DNA of 6,050 nt, from assembly GCA_023144585.1 (NCBI GenBank), contig JAGLFI010000075.1, forward strand, positions 1 to 6,050, given 5' to 3'. The notes below the pieces were generated by a model, which saw nothing but the letters and a program-made list of their open reading frames with translations, was not told where the DNA came from and made no database searches. The position numbers were made by a program, and so were the translations under genes. Of the stretch, positions 5,497-6,050 are shown piece by piece; positions within the stretch are counted from its first letter, which is position 1, and every line of letters starts with the position of its first letter. Source of the stretch: Desulfobacula sp. (GTDB taxonomy: Bacteria; Desulfobacterota; Desulfobacteria; Desulfobacterales; Desulfobacteraceae).

Positions 5497-6050
5497 CTAC
5501 TGCTTATACTTCATTACTTCAATCAGTTTGTAGCCTTTTTCTTCAATCAAAGAGGTGATTCTCTTAAAACACTTTGCTTCAAACTGGATCGTAAGCCGTT
5601 TTACTCCTGAATCAGGATCTTTCAAGGTAAACAGTCCTTGAATCTGAAGACCCAGCTTAAAGATATCTTCCAGTATTCTGTTAATGGTAACTTTGGTATC
5701 TCCGTTTATCTCAATGGAAATGCCATGCAGTCCTTCATCTCCCCCGAGAAGCTGGCTCAGCGCATAGGAAAAATCCCTGTTTGACAAAGTTCCCACAAGC
5801 TTGTCACCCTCCATGACCGGTAAAAAGCTTCTGCCGAATTTTTTACCCTTTTCAAGAGCGGTTTCAACCGTATCATCTACCGAGAGTGTGATGGGTTTTC
5901 TGACCATGATATCTTTGACTTTCAGTCGTTCGTTAAAATATTGTATTTCATAAATATCCTGGGTCGCAATGGCCTAGGAAGCAGCCTCTCTTAAATCCCG
6001 CCTTGCAATAAGTCCTCTGAATTTTCCTTTATCTACAACAGACATAAAAG
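5497..6050 (-). pseudogene. CBS-pair plus ACT-like regulatory protein interrupted by an in-frame TAG; 5' end outside window
   Basis: From the right edge the minus strand reads V-V-D-K-G-K-F-R-G-L-I-A-R-R-D-L-R-E-A-A-S, the end of a first CBS domain. An in-frame TAG follows at 5974-5976, then A-I-A-T-Q-D-I-Y-E and L-K-V-K-D-I-M, the usual linker into a second CBS domain. That domain (L-P-V-M-E-G-D-K-L-V-G-T-L-S-N-R-D-F) is followed by an ACT-like tail of about 70 residues ending at TAG 5497-5499. Alignment by memory with CBS-CBS-ACT (AcuB-like) proteins keeps linker length exactly, so one codon, often Ser in relatives, has become a stop with no indel. A shorter product could start at ATG 5907, but it has no good Shine-Dalgarno sequence and would lack the first CBS domain. 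Such proteins usually sense adenine nucleotides and regulate neighbouring metabolism. Alternatives are a sequencing error or amber read-through, the latter less likely because TAG ends several neighbouring genes. Confidence 0.78.

Overview
The window looks like the chromosome of a strictly anaerobic, moderately AT-rich bacterium. A Desulfobacterota (Desulfobacterales-like sulfate reducer) fits best. The inference rests on gene content: a RACo-type corrinoid activator, a DUF2284 metal-binding protein, a tungsten/molybdenum aldehyde ferredoxin oxidoreductase (AOR) family enzyme with a four-cluster ferredoxin, and a UbiX flavin prenyltransferase. No sequence search was possible, so taxonomy is provisional.

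Left part, plus strand (1-1669): a tightly packed run of three genes. The first is the C-terminal part of a RACo/DUF4445 ATPase cut by the window edge. Next is a small Cys-containing protein (DUF6951-like), then a DUF2284 Cys-rich protein. Gaps are 2 and 0 nt, so the genes are probably co-transcribed and translationally coupled. The theme is corrinoid-dependent methyl transfer and its redox reactivation; no methyltransferase or corrinoid protein lies inside the window.

Middle and right part, minus strand (6050 down to 1680): a same-strand run. In transcription order it holds a CBS-pair/ACT-like regulatory protein interrupted by an in-frame TAG, UbiX, an 87-aa zinc-ribbon-like protein, the AOR-family catalytic subunit (646 aa), its 16-Cys ferredoxin, a hairpin, and a frameshifted TIGR04076-family gene. 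The zinc-ribbon gene, AOR gene and ferredoxin gene are separated by 1 and 14 nt and form the core of the operon. The probable job is low-potential oxidation of an aldehyde, or a related W/Mo-pterin reaction, with electrons passed to ferredoxin. UbiX adds prenylated FMN, the cofactor of UbiD-type (de)carboxylases.

The two gene runs converge, with only 10 nt between the DUF2284 stop and the stop of the broken TIGR04076 gene. No stretch longer than 300 bases lacks a gene once that broken gene is recognised. The most notable observations are two damaged reading frames (a 2-nt frameshift and a single nonsense codon), the uncharacterised zinc-ribbon protein abutting the AOR gene, and the pairing of UbiX with an AOR. 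I do not see mobile elements, CRISPR arrays, tRNAs or rRNAs.
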